Shown here one piece after another: positions 1 through 13,600 of a stretch of DNA of 64,000 bases. The position numbers and the translations under genes are program-made. This DNA is from Steromphala cineraria (lineage: Eukaryota > Mollusca > Gastropoda > Trochida > Trochidae), in assembly GCA_916613615.1 (NCBI GenBank), contig OU744721.1:83891060-83955059 (forward strand), given 5' to 3'. Under the pieces are notes generated by a model. The model saw only the letters and a program-made list of their open reading frames with translations, did not search any database and had not been told where the DNA came from. Position 1 is the first letter of the stretch; every line of letters begins with the position of its first letter.

Positions 1-900
1 TAACCAGAGTCGAATGGTGCAGACGTGTAGTATGCTATATGCATATTCATTTCAATTGATGGAATATCTCGGGTGCTTATGTAATTAAAAGTCGAATGTT
101 GCAGACGCGTCTAAGGCTTTATATCCCTCTGTGTCGAATGTACTATGTATGTAAGTGTTCAATTCTAACGTTTATAACTGCCGTATGCTGTAGACGAGTG
201 AATGTTATCTGTATAACCATATCGAATGTGAGAGATTTATCGAGTGCGATATATACATCTATACCCAATTGGAATGCTAGAAAAGTATCGGATGCTATAT
301 GCATATCAATATCGACTGATATTATAGAGTAAAATGTTTAGTTCAAGTACCAGTACATTTGCAAAATGCTATAAATGTACACAGATTGGATCGCGTATAA
401 TATTGACATTAACAATTTGCTAAAATAAGATTCATTAATTCAAAGTATCTGATACTTTCGTTTAATGAGTAATTAGTTATAATCGTACAAACAGTATTGC
501 CTATGTAAGCAAGGATATATTAATTTGTTGCATATGATGAGCTTGTCAAATGTTTACATATTCATGAACGCGCCTATACCCACGACATGTTTATATAGAA
601 ACTATAAACTGACATCAAAAGACATAACCGCGTCATTTATCATAAACATGCATATATATCATAAACCATACAGGTATGTAAATAGGTACACAAGAAGAAG
701 AGCTCACCTTGCGTGAGAGACCATATCAGGGTTCCTTTCACTGTCAGAGTGGATCAGGACCTGAGTGAAGGTTCGTCTAGAAGACCGCGTACTCTGAAGT
801 TTGTCTTATATATACCTGTAGCGTTATCTGCTACCTGTCCTCGCACCTGCTCTCCTTCTATATCCTGGTGTGGCCCAGATAATGAGACATGAATATTCAT
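1..900. other. Intergenic; weak repeats of tcgaatg-tgcagacg words
   Basis: Words such as gtcgaatggtgcagacg, gtcgaatgttgcagacg and tatgctatatgcatat recur irregularly in the first 330 bp, suggesting an old, decayed tandem array. The short ORFs here look like chance. Nothing else is recognisable to 900. Confidence 0.4.
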
Positions 901-902
901 GG

Positions 903-1082
903 TTTCAGTCTACATGCCAGGAAATAGCACCTTTGGAGTTTTATAATTTCAACTACTCAAACAGAAATATATCCCATAAATGTCATTCATTATTTCAGTC
1001 TACATGCCAGGAAATAGCACCTTTGGAGTTTTATAATTTCAACTACTCAAATAGAAATAGCTCTCATAAATGTCATTCCTAA
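903..1082. repeat. Tandem duplication, two copies of ~90 bp
   Basis: tttcagtctacatgccagg starts near 903 and again near 993, and the two 90-bp units differ at only a few bases. No gene is evident. Confidence 0.9.
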
Positions 1083-1975
1083 TAAACTTCATGAAAGGAG
1101 AGAGCTTACATAAAATATTGTTCTTTTCAATAGAACACTGGATCATGTATAAATGCCACTTCATTTCAAAATTCAAATTCAAGAATATTTTTAAAAAAAC
1201 ATTTGTATTTTGATGTTGTAATGGTTTATCTCACTAATCTTTGTTTTAACATCAATTCAAAATGTACAGAAAAAAATCTAATTAATCCTTTTTCGTCATT
1301 TCAGTGGCGCTTGACGTGGTTTAACGGTACGATGAAACCAGATTGAAAGACTTTTCGTACAGATATCAGATATTCACAGAGATAAGAATAAAATATGTTA
1401 ATTTCCTCAACAACAATAACTAAAGAGTACACTAACTGTTGCTTCAAATTAAACATCTTACAGATTGAACTCAGATATTTGTATCAAGTATCAAGAGTAT
1501 CAAGTTTAGAATATCTAGGATCTTAAGGTCCCTACTTAAAAGATACCACAGACGACTGAAGCGATGGAGAAGTCATGAGCAAAATGACCGTCGAGAATAC
1601 TTGGGTATACATTGTTTTATATATGACAGATTTATGAAAAGTAATATCGCTCATGACCGACGTAAAAAAAACTATTAGTAGGTGAAAACACACATGAGTC
1701 TCTTTTTTTTAAAGCGAAATTAAGCTTCCACTTACTTATCCACTTATGTCAAGGTCGGAGGGACGGCCAGGAACAAACACTTGGTATAAAATATGTAGAA
1801 TAACACCGAGGTAAAATTTGTATTAGATGGTAAGGTATCGTTATGAATATTCATTTCGTTACATAATTCGTTTTCGTTTATTACATAACTATTGAGATTT
1901 CAACTTAAAGAATTGATAAAATGTGGCGATATGAATTTCATCCGTAATGCTAGTTTTGAGTGCCTTTTGTTGGTT

Positions 1976-4535
1976 ATATTAACAATGACAACCCTGTTTG
2001 CAGTATTAACTATGTTCGAAAGATTACCTATGGCAACCTTATTTTTGAAAGACTAAATATGACAACCTTATGTTTGTAAGACTAAATATGACAACCTTAT
2101 GTTTGTAAGATTAAATATAACAACCTTATGTTTGCAAGACTAAATATGACAACCTTATGTTTGTAAGATTAAATATGACAACCTTATGTTTGTAAGATTA
2201 AATATGACAACCTTATGTTTGTAAGATTAAATATGACAACCTTATGTTTGTAAGATTAAATATGACAACCTTATGTTTGTAAGATTAAATATGACAACCT
2301 TATGTTTCTAAGACTAAATATGACAACCATGTGTTTGTAAGATTAAATATGACAACCTCATGTTTGCAAGACTAAATATGAAAACCTTATGTTTGTAAAA
2401 CTAAATATGAAACCTTATGCTACAAGACTAAATATGACAACCTTATGTTTGAAAGATTAAATATGACAACCTTATGTTTGTAAGATTAAATATAACAACC
2501 TTATGTTTGTAAGATTAAATATGACAACCTTATGTTTTTAAGACTAAATATGACAACCCTGTGTTTGTAAGATTAAATATGACAACCTCATGTTTGCAAG
2601 ACTAAATATGAAAACCTTATGTTTGTAAAACTAAATATGACAACCTTATGCTACAAGACTAAATATGACAACCTTATGTTTGAAAGATTAAATATGACAA
2701 CCTTATGTTTGAAATATTAACTAGGACTACCCACGTTTGCAAGATTAACCATGACACCTGATGTTTAAAGATTAACTTTGACAACATTTTGTTTGTAAGA
2801 TTCACTGTGACAACCATTGTTTTAAAGATTAACTATGGCAAGCCGCATGTTTTAAGATTAACTATGACAACCTTATGTTTCTAAGATTAACTATGGCAAG
2901 CCGCATGTTTTAAGATTAACTATGACAACCTTATGTTTCTAAGATTAACTATGGTAAGTCGCATGTTTTAAGATTAACTATGACAACCTTATGTTTCTAA
3001 GATTAACTTCGACAATCTTATGTTTCTAAGATTAACTATGGTAAGTCGCATGTTTTAAGATTAACTATGACAACCTTATGTTTCTAAGATTAACTTCGAC
3101 AATCTTATGTTTCTAAGATTAACTATGACAACCTTATGTTGCTAAGATTAACTATGACAACCTTATGTTTCTAAGATTAACTATACAACCTTATGCTGTA
3201 AGATTAACTATGACAGCCTTATATTTGTAAAATTCTTCAAAGGCATTTAGAAGTTGGTGTGGTAATACACGACAAATGTTATGAATAACAACTTCTTTAT
3301 TGATTTATCACGACGTTTCTGGGCAAATTCTTGTCGCTTCTTCTGGTGACTTCAGAATGGCCCAGAAACGTCGTGAGAAATCAATAAAGAAGTTGTCATC
3401 CATAACATTTGTCGTGTATCTTATATTTGTAAGATTCGACATGACAACCATTGTTTCCATTATTAACTATGACAACCTTATTTTACTAAGGTAACTATAA
3501 CAAACATGTTTTCAAGGTTCATTATGACACTCCATGTTTGTAATACAAAATGTGACAACCTAATGTTTGAAAGATTAAATATGACAAGTTTTTGTTTGTA
3601 AAACTAAATATGACAACATTATGTTTGTAAGACCAAATATGACAACCTTATGTTTGTAAGATTAAATATGACAACCTTATGTTTTAGACTATGTATGACA
3701 ACCTTATATTTGTAAGACTAGGTATGACAACCTTATATTTGTAAGACTAAATATGACAAGATTTTGTTGTTAGACTAAATATGACAACCTAATAGAAAGA
3801 TTAAATATTACAACTTTATGTTTGTAAAACTAAATATGACAACTTTATGTTTGTAAAATTAAATATGACAACCTTATGTCTGTAAGACACTAAATACGAC
3901 AACCTTTTGTTTGTAAGACTAAATATGACAATCTTATGTTTGAAAGATTAACTAGGACTACCCACGTTTGTAAGATTACCCATGACACCTGATGTTTAAA
4001 GATTAACTTTGACAACATTTTGTTTGTAAGATTCACTGTGATAACCATTGTTTTAAAGATTAACTATGACAACCCGCATGTTTTAAGATTAACTAAGACA
4101 ACTTTATGTTGCGAAGATTGACTTTGACAACCTTATGTTGCTAAGACTAACCATGACAACCTCATGTTTCTAAGATTAACTAAGACAACTTTATGCTGTA
4201 AGATTAACTATGCCAACCTTATGTTTCTAAGATTAACGACGACAACCCGCATGTTGTAAGTTTAACTATGACAACCTTTTATTTGTAAGATTCGATATGA
4301 CCATTGTTTGCATTATTAACTATGACAACCTTATTTTACTAAGATTACTATAACAAACATGTATTCAAGGTTCATTACGACAGCCTTATGTTTTGTAAGA
4401 TTAACTATGGCAACCTTATATCAGTAACTATGACAAAGTTGTGTTTGAAAAATAAATCATGATGACACTTATTGTTAAGGACAACCCCTGTTCTGTAAGA
4501 CTCAAGATGACAACAACCTTCATGTGGGTAAGATG
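1976..4535. repeat. Minisatellite of ~29-bp units with higher-order structure
   Basis: Roughly 80 or more diverged copies of a unit like aagattaaatatgacaacc + ttatgtttgt. Sub-blocks with specific variants recur: a block with ctaggactacccacg appears near 2721 and again near 3952, and 58-bp dimers occur at about 2830-3130. A foldback element interrupts the array at 3231-3418. No coding reading spans it. Confidence 0.92.
3231..3418 (-). mobile_element. Foldback (hairpin) element inside the minisatellite
   Basis: Inverted arms of about 59 bp, at 3266-3324 and 3360-3418, match at about 56 positions. The core includes aacaacttctttattga and its complement. The left tail (3231-3262) is a reverse-complement relative of the tail shared by the copies at 31 and 39 kb. 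The words cttatatttgtaa flank both sides, but they are also part of the array unit, so a target duplication cannot be claimed. Confidence 0.75.
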
Positions 4536-4539
4536 AGAT

Positions 4540-6292
4540 GTGAAGGTCTACATTTATTTCACTTTTAAGGCTATTAATATCAAGTAGCATGTTTAGCATG
4601 ATTTAAATAGTTGTAAATTGCTATACAGAGCTCTTGACATGTTGTTGATTTATTACTTGACATTTTGAGTTATTCGTAGGGACGTGCTTTGTTGTTCTAG
4701 TTTTTGTCTCAATGTAAAATAAAATCTAAATTACAGCATTACATAAAATAAGACATATTTCAGGCAGGTAGCATTTATGGTTGCTAGACCGTGTCAATTA
4801 TAAGTATTCTCAACATATCAAGTATGCACAAATAGTATGTTATAAACACGAACCTTAACCTATAAAATAAACATTTATTTTAACAATTTTTGCAAACTGA
4901 TTGTATGTCTGATAGTAGTTTCAGTACATTTCTTAAAACACCAGTAGGTAATGCGCTTTAAACTCAAATGAAAGGATAAGTGACACTTCATCCGTCGTTA
5001 AATACCCACATTTTAACGCCTAAAATATTAATTAAATTGTTGAGAAGCAGTTCTCCTCCGTTACGATTGACCGTAGAGACAATTATTACTTAAGTGCATA
5101 AAACATTGAACGGGGATGCCACAGAAGCAGTGTAATCGTTGTATTCCTACGCGTATGAGTGATGACTTACACTAAGATATGGAAAGATTATTTTTTCGAA
5201 AAAATCATTTAACAAAATTAGAGTTTCAGATATATTTGCGTTCCAGTAAAACTCTTGGCATGCTTGTCAAGAGGTTGACCGTATGCTAGGATGTATGTTA
5301 AGATTAAAATATCACCTATAAGAGTCTGTGTGTTAGAGTATTGTACTACAAGTGTGGAAATGTTAAAGTACTGTCTGCCATTCCTAAGAGTTTTCCATGG
5401 GCAGCGCTCGCTTGATATATATACATAGAGAAGAATACACATGTGAAACTGCAGTGAGCTAGACTTGCTACAATACCATAGACTTGCGGGGGTCTTTAAA
5501 GATATTTTGTTTCAGGGGTTGTTAGATCAGCGAGAAGAGAAAGCTTGTTCTATTTTTTTAATTTTATTTCTATAAGTTTATCAGAATAGTATTATATGCC
5601 AATAATAAATAACCTAGAACATTCTTTTTCATATTTGGTTAAATATCTGAAATGATACATTTGGCACAAATATCAATAATTTACATTTACAAACAAGTGT
5701 TTCTGGGTTTACGTTATCCATACATATCATACACTACGTAAAAGGACGGTTGAAGGTCAACCCTCAAATATACACCCTGCTTCATTATCTGCATGCATCG
5801 GTGCGTGATACCTACATACCTACTTATATCACGTGTCACTCCACATGATGTGAAGAAACATATATTGACAACATTCACGTGGACTGGTCTAATTGGAGCT
5901 TCACGTTTCGTGCTTGTACGGTAGCTTTTAGCAAATTATTTTGTTGAATACATTTTGAAAAAAAAACATTAATACGTTTGTTAAAAATATTTTGCGTATT
6001 TTTAACGACTAACTTTATAACGTAAATTATTTTGGAAATAATTAAATTAATAATTTTCTAAGAATATTCCTACTGTGCCATGCAACCAATGTTGGAGAAG
6101 GTATTTACTTCAAATAGTCGTGTACGATCACCATAAAGAAGCTAATAAATAGACTTTTCTGTTATTCCTATATTCATATATACGGCGTAACATCGTGTAT
6201 GTCTTCAAACGATTTATGAACAGCAACCAGTAACATTGGGTTCATAGGTTATTGGTTAAGCTACAATAAATAAACACATACACGCATACATT
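4540..6292. other. AT-rich intergenic sequence, nothing recognised
   Basis: Only short unsupported ORFs and low-complexity AT tracts are visible between the minisatellite and the MITE. Confidence 0.5.
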
Positions 6293-6659
6293 AAAGGGGC
6301 AGTAGCACGTTTTTAGGGGAAGAAAAGGTAATATCAGGAAGATGATTATAAATGTTTCCAATTGGAAGACAATGTATCTAAATTGAATGAAGCTGTAATA
6401 AATCAAATACATGTATATAATGTAAACTTCATACATGCGATTCCTTTCTCTTACACAAAATGAATTAAATGTGTTCACACAAAAATGGCCGCGGATGGAC
6501 TTTATGTGAATCTTTATAATTTGTTCTCTTACTATGGATGACTGGTTTGTGGAATGAGATTTTTGACACTATCCAAATAATACATTTAGCATTAACTTAC
6601 AAATATCAGTCAAAATTTGAAAATATAAAATTCTCCAAAAAACGGACTACTGCCCCTTT
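6293..6659. mobile_element. Candidate MITE with terminal inverted repeats
   Basis: The left end aaaggggcagtagcacgttt and the right end (reverse complement aaaggggcagtagtccgttt) form inverted repeats of about 20-24 bp separated by 367 bp in total. No transposase ORF lies within. I could not identify a convincing target-site duplication, so the superfamily is open. Confidence 0.65.
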
Positions 6660-8329
6660 GACATGATAGAAAATGAGCCTGCTATAACGCCTCCCCTGAA
6701 GAAATCAAGTAACCAGAACACATGTAAAATGAAAATGTGGTTTTACCTTCTGTATATATGTTAGGAATTTGTTCTATTTTCTTTTTTATGTTAAAAGTAT
6801 TTTTTTCAATATTTAATACCTCTTTCGTGTACAATATTGAAGCAAATGGACTAATGCAACTGAGCAAATATGTTATTTTGTCACTTACCTTATCCAAATA
6901 AAACATCAGGTAATACTGATAGTGCACCGGTTAATCCCTCTCAAATCTTGACATTTATGTACCACATGAACATGTTAATTAATTCAAAATCGCTATGGGC
7001 ATTATAAAATTTATATATTTATATATCTATCACGCAGTCGCATCTTGGTTCGAAACAATTCCCGAGTTTCCTTCAACTCGGAATAGATAGTGTTTAGAAC
7101 AGTTTAATATACTGTATGCAGGTGCTCAGTTGCGTTTCGAGTTCTTGAATCTATCATTTACTAAAACGTAAAAAAATCGCCAGGTTTCAATAATCATTCA
7201 AGACATTCTTCAGTGAAATGTGAAGCTGACTGTGGAACGATTTAGTAATGGTGCGTCATTATCAAATCCAATTTTTGCCAAAATGAAAATTCGAAAAAGG
7301 TTTTCTATTCCAATTTATTTTACCAAAAGCAACGTCCACTATAGGAATCCTGGGACACAGGTTCCAGAAGAATTGATGAATGCCACAGTGCGTCTGCGTG
7401 TCTAAGTCATCTCAACAGGAATACCTAACCAAAAACAGACATCTTGTGCAACTCTGGAATAAAAATGTCTTGTGATTGTGGCCAAAACAATTGAAGCACC
7501 TGCATGTTTGGAAAGCAGCATGGAATTTTGGTTCATAGACTATTCTGTGTTACACAACCAATGTTTCACTGAAAAATAGCTATTTCGTAAAGCGTAAAGA
7601 TATTCAGAACACAAATGTTATAATATTTTATTTATAATAATATAGACAAAAGGATACAATAACATATAGATACATTGATAAACGTTACTGCGTCAAGTTC
7701 ACAATTTATACACATGAATTTATGCAATGACATACAATTGGGATTATACTGCTTCTTCAATTACTTTTCACACCTTGTGTCCTTCACCGCATTAGATAGT
7801 GCTACAAATAGTTTGATGTATAATTGTATATATATATATATGACTTTTTTTTAAATGTCATCAAAAAGATGTTTGGATGAATTCTGTCTCTCCTCATCCT
7901 TGTGTTACGTTTTCTAACCGAAAAGATAATGGTTTTTAACCCCATGGGATAAAAGAAACAGACTGTCTTCTGAAACATGCATTAAACAATCAAATGTCAG
8001 AACTAAAAAGACAACCTAAAATGTCAGATTGTATAAAAATACGTCTGAGATGAAAAAAGAAGCACATAAATGTCAAGGTATCACCGGCTGGTAACAAGAA
8101 CTGGATGGATATAGCCATGCTTTACTTAAATCTAAATGTAGATAAAACTGTAATTTGTAACCGTCCTTTAATAAGTAGGAATGTTATACTCAATAATCTC
8201 TATGCTAAGTTTTTTAACCTTCTTTGGTCGTACAAACTGAAACATTATTTTCATAAATTATCTCAAAACTGTTGGCTGTTTGTGTCATTATATTGTTGAT
8301 TTCCATTTTAATTCAGAATGTTCAAGGAA
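6660..8329. other. AT-rich intergenic sequence, nothing recognised
   Basis: Contains a short (ta)n tract near 7830 and small chance ORFs. No domain or repeat signature was identified. Confidence 0.5.
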
Positions 8330-8598
8330 GAGTTGAGTCGAGTTGATATGGGGTTTAACGCCGCTTTCAAGAGTATTTCACTTAAATCGCGGTTGCTAGT
8401 ATAATTGCAGGGAGAAAGCCGGCAACACCATTGTGGCTAAGCATTGCGGTGAAACCTGCGATCATCGGCTGGAACTCGCGAACCATCTGTGGTACTGCAC
8501 TGTATTCAGTATAGCCTTGCACCCAAACCTGACTGATTCGAACCACGGACCTCCTGATTCGTAGCCGAACGCGCAAACCACTACGCTATCCCGCCCCT
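8330..8598 (-). mobile_element. tRNA-derived SINE
   Basis: Read on the minus strand, it begins with a tRNA-like head: A box TAGCGTAGTGG (plus 8578-8588) and B box GGTTCGAATC (plus 8535-8544). The body shares blocks with the copy at 63.4 kb (gccggcaacaccattgtggc, and a tail containing agtatttcacttaaatcgcgg-like sequence). The tail end is approximate. Confidence 0.8.
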
Positions 8599-8599
8599 T

Positions 8600-9915
8600 T
8601 CCAATGATGACATAATCTAACGACAAGGTATGTCAGCATTCTGGTTATTTCGGTCATTAACCAGATTATGATTAAATGCCCAAGAGGCGATCCATAAATG
8701 ATAACAAATTTATACCATTTGATAACTCACTGCTCATTGCTGGTATATGAAGATATGTCTGAAATAAGATAATAATAATGTATTTTTCATGTATTCTAAG
8801 GGCTCTTTAGATATTTAAAAAATAGAATTATGTTTATCGATAAACTACATTAAAACTGAGAGGCAATGGACGAGAAACGGACAAAGGACGACGACCCGTG
8901 GATTTCTCATTTTGGTTTGAACATATCTGATTTGTTTATATTTCCCCTTATATTCACTATTTTTCGTGTCATGTCTTCTCGTTTGATGAACGCTATCTCT
9001 AATATTCATTTTGTGAATATATGTTCGTCGGGTTTGTTTTCCTCGAACTTCCTTTACCTTACAACCATCCACTAACGGTGGACAAGAAGATTGAGTGTGT
9101 ACAAGAAACATCCGATTATTATAATGAATCAAAAGCAGGTATAGCCTATGCCGTGGGAAGATGTCAGAAACTGCAGTACATGTACCTGTTTTACAGACAA
9201 ACCTACAAGAATAATCACCAGTTCATTGAAATAGTTTATCCTAGCCGCTAACAAACCAGTGTTCTGTGATGTGCGGTGTTCATGGTCATTAGAGGAGATG
9301 AGGTGTATACATCCTTGTGACACTAATGATATCGAAACAAGGTCTTCACGCTTGTCTGTCAATTGTCATTTCATACGAATGGTTGGAGTCTCGAAATAAA
9401 CAAGCTTGATGTAGGCTAAGTTTTTTAAAGCGATGAAAATGAAAATATAGTATAGTATTTTAATAAGGTATCTCACACAAAAATCTTTAAGTACATGGAT
9501 GTGTTATGAGCTTTTGATTAAAGAGTTTCAAATTCAAGATTCATGTCATATGTCATAATTCTTATTGTGCACTCTTTTGGCCATAAAAGTTATTTCTGAC
9601 ATTAAGGAACATTTTCTTTTTTAGGAGATATAAAATGAAACTGTAATTTTGCAAAGAATAAAATTATAAAAAAGGAATGTCATACAGCTCTTTGTATATC
9701 TAGTTACAGAAATACAATTAATTGTCTGATAAAGATAGACTGAACAGATCATATGCAGCTAGTCAAGACCGTAAGGTATTGATAAGTATATTAAGTAATA
9801 TTAACGAACTCGGGGATTAAAGATTGAAATCCTTTTTCAGAATATTTGATGGAAAAATCCGATATTACTATATGGTGCTGAAGACGAGCAAATCTAATGT
9901 AATGATACATGGAGA
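8600..9915. other. Intergenic sequence, overlapping small ORFs on both strands
   Basis: ORFs of 69-95 codons overlap on both strands at 8845-9362, but none shows a recognisable domain and no splice structure supports them. Confidence 0.4.
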
Positions 9916-10640
9916 ATGCCACAGATACCATCTAGTCAAATCAGAGTTGTTAAATATTGGGTAAGATTATTAAATATGCCGTCATATCGTTTGCCGGAAA
10001 TGTGTTATGACATAATGCTACTATATGAAAAAACTGGTAAGAATAGTTTGGTTTCCGATGTTAAAAAAACCCTACTATTTTCCACTGGAATAGTTATCTA
10101 TGGTATAATCTAAAGGAGAATATCCGTCATTGTTCCTAAATGCATTTACGCAAATATTAAAAGATATCTACCAACAACACTGGTTGGAAACACTCTCGTT
10201 TTCTTCAAAATTCAATTACTAAACAATTTTCAAAATTCACATTTATACTGAACGTTATTTATCATGTGTTAATGTAAGAAAAATGTGAATATTGTTAGCT
10301 CGTTTTCGATGTTCTTCTCGTGACCTGTTTATTGAAAAGGGAAGATTTATGAATATTAAAAAAGAGAAGACAGAATATGTAAATGTTGTAATAGTAACAT
10401 TAGAGGACTAATATCATTTTCTTCTTGTGTGTCCAGCTTATGAGGATTTACGTATAAAAATACATAAAAGAATACTTTTTTGTCCATCCAACAGTGGATA
10501 AATTTTTCTTATAATTGAATTGTGTAAATGAACATTCAAAATGTTTCAGTTTATAGCCTCCAAACAATGATGTTAAGAAAGTTGTATATATGAAATGTAC
10601 TATAGGCCTGTGACCTTCTCAGTACTTAAATAAAGATTGA
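9916..10640 (+). pseudogene. Decayed C-terminal fragment of a non-LTR reverse transcriptase ORF
   Basis: Conceptual reading gives VVKYWVRLLNMPSYRLPEMC in one open stretch (9916-10113). Further on, after frame changes, come LARFRCSSRDLFIEKGRF, ICKCCNSNI and YHFLLVCPAYEDLRIK, with a stop just before YHF. Such W-x-R-L-L-N, R-C-S-x-x-x-L and C-x-x-C...H-F-x-x-x-C-P blocks are typical of the C-terminal part of invertebrate LINE ORFs. The fragment ends near aataaagattgattgact, which resembles a 3' end. It is a different family from the intact LINE at 40 kb, and on the opposite strand. Confidence 0.7.
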
Positions 10641-13600
10641 TTGACTCTCTTGATAATTTGGAATAAGTGAGCCTAAAAGGCGACGGAGTGGCTCTTTAAA
10701 CCATGTCAGAAGACAGCAAAACAAACGCTCGATGTTTCATTTTGAACAGCATTCGAAGTAACTCTCGTAAGCCAATACCAATTTCGCATTGTCAAAACAA
10801 TTTTACTATGACAATGTTCAACGCTCAACAATTTGAGAAAATTTCTTGACTTATACCGATGACTGAAGGCAAAGCAAGTAATGATAAATAAAGCTTCTTG
10901 AACAAGCCTTTAAGTTGTTGTTTGTTCGATGATGTTTTGAGAAAGGATTAATCGGAAGAGTAAATATACATGATATATACATGTACTTTGGTTTGCTGGA
11001 CAAGGGGAAAACACCGTCTCAATTATGCACATATATACATAATCTTCAATCTAAAATATCAAAACTGTTCATAAGAGAAATGAAGCAGATAACTTGATGC
11101 ATTTGAAATGTCTATATCAAAATATAAATACATAATCTTCAATCTAAAATATCAAAACTGTTCATAAGAGAAATCAAACAGATAACTTAAATCATATGAA
11201 ATGTCCATATCAAAATATGAGTTACACAATCTTAAATCTAAAATATCAAAAGTGTTCATAAAAGAAAAAGAAAAAATAACCTACAAAATGTGAAATATTC
11301 ATATTTCAATATATGTTTAACATAATCTTCAATCTAAAATATCAAAAGAGTTCACAAAAGAAACAAATATATTTTACAGCATCTCATATATTCATATTAC
11401 AATATGTGTTATATAATCTAAGATCTAAAATAACTAAAGTGTTCATAAAGGAAACCTGTTTCTTTTTAACTGAAGGTTCATCTGAATCTGTTTCATCTTC
11501 TTTCCTTTGTACCCGTTCTTATGCACAATGTGGTGTGCCCTGTTCTATAAAGCATGACCTTTCCTCTCGAGGTCTCTAATAAAATTAATTTACATACTTT
11601 TGAAGTATGTGTTTTAACGTTCTCTTTTGACAGGAGTTTTGACTCTGAGAAGATTAATATGTCAAATCCGCATTAATTCGGTGCATTTATGACTCATTAG
11701 GTCAGCATAAGTGGTTTCATAGTTTTGTATTGCAAAAGTATACCTGTTAAATATTTTCCGAGCCTTGTGGACGTATTTCATAAATTGGTGGTTTCATAGT
11801 ATTAAGCGTGAAACATAGATTTTATTTCTTATCCAAATGTATTAATTTAAAAATTTATACTAAAACTGAAAAAGAATAATCGAACAAAAGTTCTCCCGTT
11901 TGCATTCTGACGTCACGTCGGACATCACTGCTCAAAATTATTTATAGATATAATGGTCATACACATTAATCACACATTCTTTATTTTAACGGAAGGTTGT
12001 AGTTTATATAGTTAGCTCTTAATTTTTTATACCGTTGAGAAATATCTCAACATTTGTAACGTCTGCTTGTTTCCCGAAGAATTCAACGTCAAAGACACTT
12101 AAAAGAAGTGAAACAGTGAAAATAACAGTTAACTATTTAAATTGCTATCTGATTTAAAGTCACATGACCGCTATGTAATGGAAAAGTGTTGTGAATGAAA
12201 CCTAAATCAAGCATAAGCTATTGTTACTCGAGTTCCTAACATCAAGCGGGATGACGTTAAGTGTTTTAGCACCAATATGCTATTTCTATGACGTCATTTG
12301 TTCTAAATAAATATGAATGTGGCACTCCTTTACTCGTGGTACATATATGAGATACCATTGTTTGAGATTTGTGTATTCGATCAAATCTGTTTCAAATAAC
12401 ATATAAAGAAGTACTGGCGAAAAATGTCCGAAGAACCCTGTCAAGTCCGAAATAAATAAGACATCAAATGAGATTCTCTTGAATTAGCTTACCTCATCAA
12501 AAGCCGATTTAATGCCTCAAGTAAAAAAGCCAAAACTAGCTAAACACCTCAAAAGGTAGCGTCCCAAACAAGCTTCCATGCCAAAATGTTATACTTATGA
12601 ATCGTTGACGTGCCGATGACAGTTGTTTGATGTTACATATAAGAGACAAGACATATTTGTTGCACTCTAAAACTCCCTTTTAACTCAAAAACTTTCAGCT
12701 TGATATATGTTATATAAAACTTGAATAAAGTGGCTTTGAATGTTTTTAAATAAACTTTATCCCGAAACAGGGTCTATTGTTCTTCTAAAGAAGTGTCGAC
12801 AGCCGAGAAGTTTGGGGATTAACTTTAACGTTAAGCAAAACTTTTGATCGACTGACTAATATAGCAACTTGAACATGTAAACATGTTTAGTCGTGGTGTG
12901 TTAAATGTTTTTTTAGCTGATGTATGTTCACTGCTTTTGCAGATACAACATGCAAGTGCCGTGCTTAAATCCCTGGACTTTTGTTTTATAAAATCAAAGA
13001 AGTTTTATTTGAATGATACCGAAAGCAACGAGTTTAGCAACGAGAGGATAAAATGGTCAATGGTAATAGATAGACTTTTATAACGAACGTGACGGTGATC
13101 TACAGAACGGCTTGGTACTGGTAGCTAGTCTTCCTGGTTATTTCACTCTTTGGCTTGAGATTGAAAAGTGAGCCCTTTCAAATTTCTCCATGGTACTATC
13201 TTTCAGTAACAATGTGTTTCATGGGGCCATAACAGTCCAAACTTTGCATTTCGACGTATCCAAAATAATCTCTTTTACAAGTAAGCCCTTTTCAATAAGT
13301 TGTCTTTATCAAATTTCCAGCTGTTTTAAAACATCAATGTAAAGCAACACTTTCCATTCGACAGGTGTGAAAATAGGTACTATCATGTAATATCTAGCAC
13401 TCAACATAACACAGCGCCTCCTACTGGTAGTCTTCACTCACAGAGTAATGTAGAATAGATTCACCAGTGACTTGCTTCTGGCTCTCACGACCAACATGTT
13501 TACTGATGTACTGAGGAATTAGCTCAAAACAATTTTGGTTTTCTTTAAACTATGAAGGACAAGAACGATTTGACCGCCACTCACACAGGAACATAATATC

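Noticed and set aside
1976..4535. CRISPR-like array
   Set aside because: Units are contiguous ~29-bp diverged repeats without distinct spacers, in a eukaryotic genome: a minisatellite.
8530..8598. A functional tRNA gene
   Set aside because: Only the A- and B-box head resembles a tRNA; it continues into a repeated body and tail also seen at 63.4 kb, so it is a SINE.
8845..9362. Several 69-95-codon ORFs on both strands
   Set aside because: They overlap one another on both strands with no motif; treated as chance frames.
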